Assembly: GCA_905236295.1 (NCBI GenBank)
Contig: CAJOQF010000085.1
Location: 1-16,624, forward strand
DNA: 16,624 nucleotides
Direction of reading: 5' to 3'
From: an uncultured Eubacterium sp.
GTDB taxonomy: Bacteria; Bacillota; Clostridia; Lachnospirales; Lachnospiraceae
Part shown: in pieces, positions 15,440 to 16,624 of the stretch
Position numbering within the stretch: the first letter of the stretch is position 1
Layout: every line of letters starts with the position of its first letter
The notes under the pieces: model-generated
Told to the model about the DNA's origin: nothing
The model's database searches: none
Seen by the model: only the letters and a program-made list of their open reading frames with translations
Made by a program: the position numbers and the translations under genes

Positions 15440-16219
15440 TCAGCCATGACATCTTTTTACGACATCACTGTACTTTAGTTCCCCACCGAAAATATCAAGC
15501 GCGCTTCCGATCGTGAAGTTAATCCTACCGCCCGAGAGGGTATCAAGTCTGTCTATATCAGAAAAGCTGCGTATTCCTCCCGCATAGGTGAGGGTATGAT
15601 CACATTTGTTTTTATAAAGCATACCAAGAAGGCTCTCCTCTATACCGCTTTGTTTCCCCTCGACATCCACGGCGTGAATCAAAAATTCATCCGCATACTC
15701 AGAGAGTTCGTCGAGCAGATCAACGTCGAGCACCGTATCCGTAAACCTCTGCCATCTGTCAGTCACTACATAGTAGCTTCCATCCTTCATCCTGCAGCTC
15801 AAATCGAGCACGAGATGCGTTCTTCCGACGACATCCCTTATTTTTTTCAGGTTGTCGTAATTGATCCTGCAATCGGAAAACACATAGGATGTGACTATAA
15901 CATGGCTTGCTCCGGCATCCAAAAACATCGAAGCATTGTCTGCGTTTATACCGCCGCCTATCTGAAGGCCACCCGGGAAAGCAGACAGCGCCGCCTTGGC
16001 CTGTTTTAAGCTCTCATTATAATACTGTGAGTCCTCTTTATTAAGAAGTATCACATGTCCGCCTTTTAAATTATCTTTTTTATACATATCCGCAAAGTAG
16101 GCTCCGCCCAAAGAAGAGGTGTAATTTTCCTTTGCGAAATCCCCCTCGTCCTTCAAGCTGGAACCTACTATCTGTTTTACCGCGCCATTATGTATATCAA
16201 TACATGGTCGAAACTGCAT
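15440..16219 (-). CDS. hisA: ProFAR isomerase, eukaryotic-type HisA
   Basis: Predicted phosphoribosylformimino-5-aminoimidazole carboxamide ribotide isomerase, 259 residues, the fourth step of histidine synthesis, a TIM barrel. It resembles the plant/fungal HIS6 branch rather than ordinary bacterial HisA. Points of resemblance are CIDIHNGAVKQIVGSSL at the N terminus, GGHVILLN, LQIGGGIN, SHVIVTSYVF, LVLDLSCRMKDG, DRWQRFTD, EFLIHAVDVEG, YAGGIRS, and INFTIGSALDIFGG. Asp8 and Asp139 are likely the catalytic acid/base pair. ATG 16219 is only 11 bp after the guaB stop and has no convincing ribosome site, so it may rely on coupling to guaB. No hisF, hisH or hisI lies nearby. The family call is firm from motifs; the origin by transfer is inference. 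Confidence 0.88.
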   Translation of the reverse strand: MQFRPCIDIHNGAVKQIVGSSLKDEGDFAKENYTSSLGGAYFADMYKKDNLKGGHVILLNKEDSQYYNESLKQAKAALSAFPGGLQIGGGINADNASMFLDAGASHVIVTSYVFSDCRINYDNLKKIRDVVGRTHLVLDLSCRMKDGSYYVVTDRWQRFTDTVLDVDLLDELSEYADEFLIHAVDVEGKQSGIEESLLGMLYKNKCDHTLTYAGGIRSFSDIDRLDTLSGGRINFTIGSALDIFGGELKYSDVVKRCHG

Positions 16220-16230
16220 ATACTTAACCG

Positions 16231-16624
<394 letters not shown>

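Overview
The window reads as chromosomal DNA from an anaerobic Gram-positive bacterium of the Clostridia, most likely a Lachnospiraceae member of the Butyrivibrio/Pseudobutyrivibrio/Roseburia kind. This is inference from moderate GC, strong AGGAGG ribosome sites, the LL-diaminopimelate aminotransferase (DapL) lysine route, long clostridial forms of AlaRS and a type-2 IleRS, and a PHP-type histidinol phosphatase. No 16S or other decisive marker is present. Every gene I can support lies on the minus strand, so transcription runs from high to low coordinates. The window cuts guaB at the right edge and alaS at the left edge. No tRNA, rRNA, CRISPR array, insertion sequence or phage gene was seen, and no gene-free stretch exceeds about 210 bp.

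Layout in transcription order. (1) 16624-6993 is one tightly packed run: the guaB 3' end (IMP dehydrogenase), a eukaryotic-type hisA, dapF, dapL, a membrane protein with Q/N/Y/G-rich 10-residue repeats (DUF4190-like), ileS and glgP. Gaps are 11-24 bp except for 70 bp between dapF and dapL, where a weak promoter may sit. (2) 6992-6783 is the only sizeable spacer. It holds GC-rich interleaved inverted repeats just after glgP, a good sigma-A-type promoter (TTGACT, 18 bp, TATAGT), and a leader of about 100 nt with two well-formed hairpins. (3) 6782-5370 is a radical SAM protein of unknown function, followed by a clear intrinsic terminator at 5323-5364. (4) 5279-1 is a second packed run: histidinol phosphatase, purine nucleoside phosphorylase, an MTA/SAH-deaminase-type amidohydrolase and alaS.

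How the genes fit together. DapL and DapF convert tetrahydrodipicolinate to meso-diaminopimelate for lysine and peptidoglycan. HisA and the PHP phosphatase are two separated steps of histidine synthesis. GuaB, the nucleoside phosphorylase and the deaminase belong to purine synthesis and salvage. The last two could together remove methylthioadenosine, S-adenosylhomocysteine or the 5'-deoxyadenosine released by radical SAM enzymes. GlgP mobilises storage glucan.

Most of the window is housekeeping. The points that deserve a second look are the eukaryotic-type HisA, the orphan radical SAM gene with its structured leader, the inverted-repeat element after glgP, the repeat-bearing membrane protein, and the deaminase/phosphorylase pair next to a radical SAM gene. 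I found no clearly new defence or mobile system.
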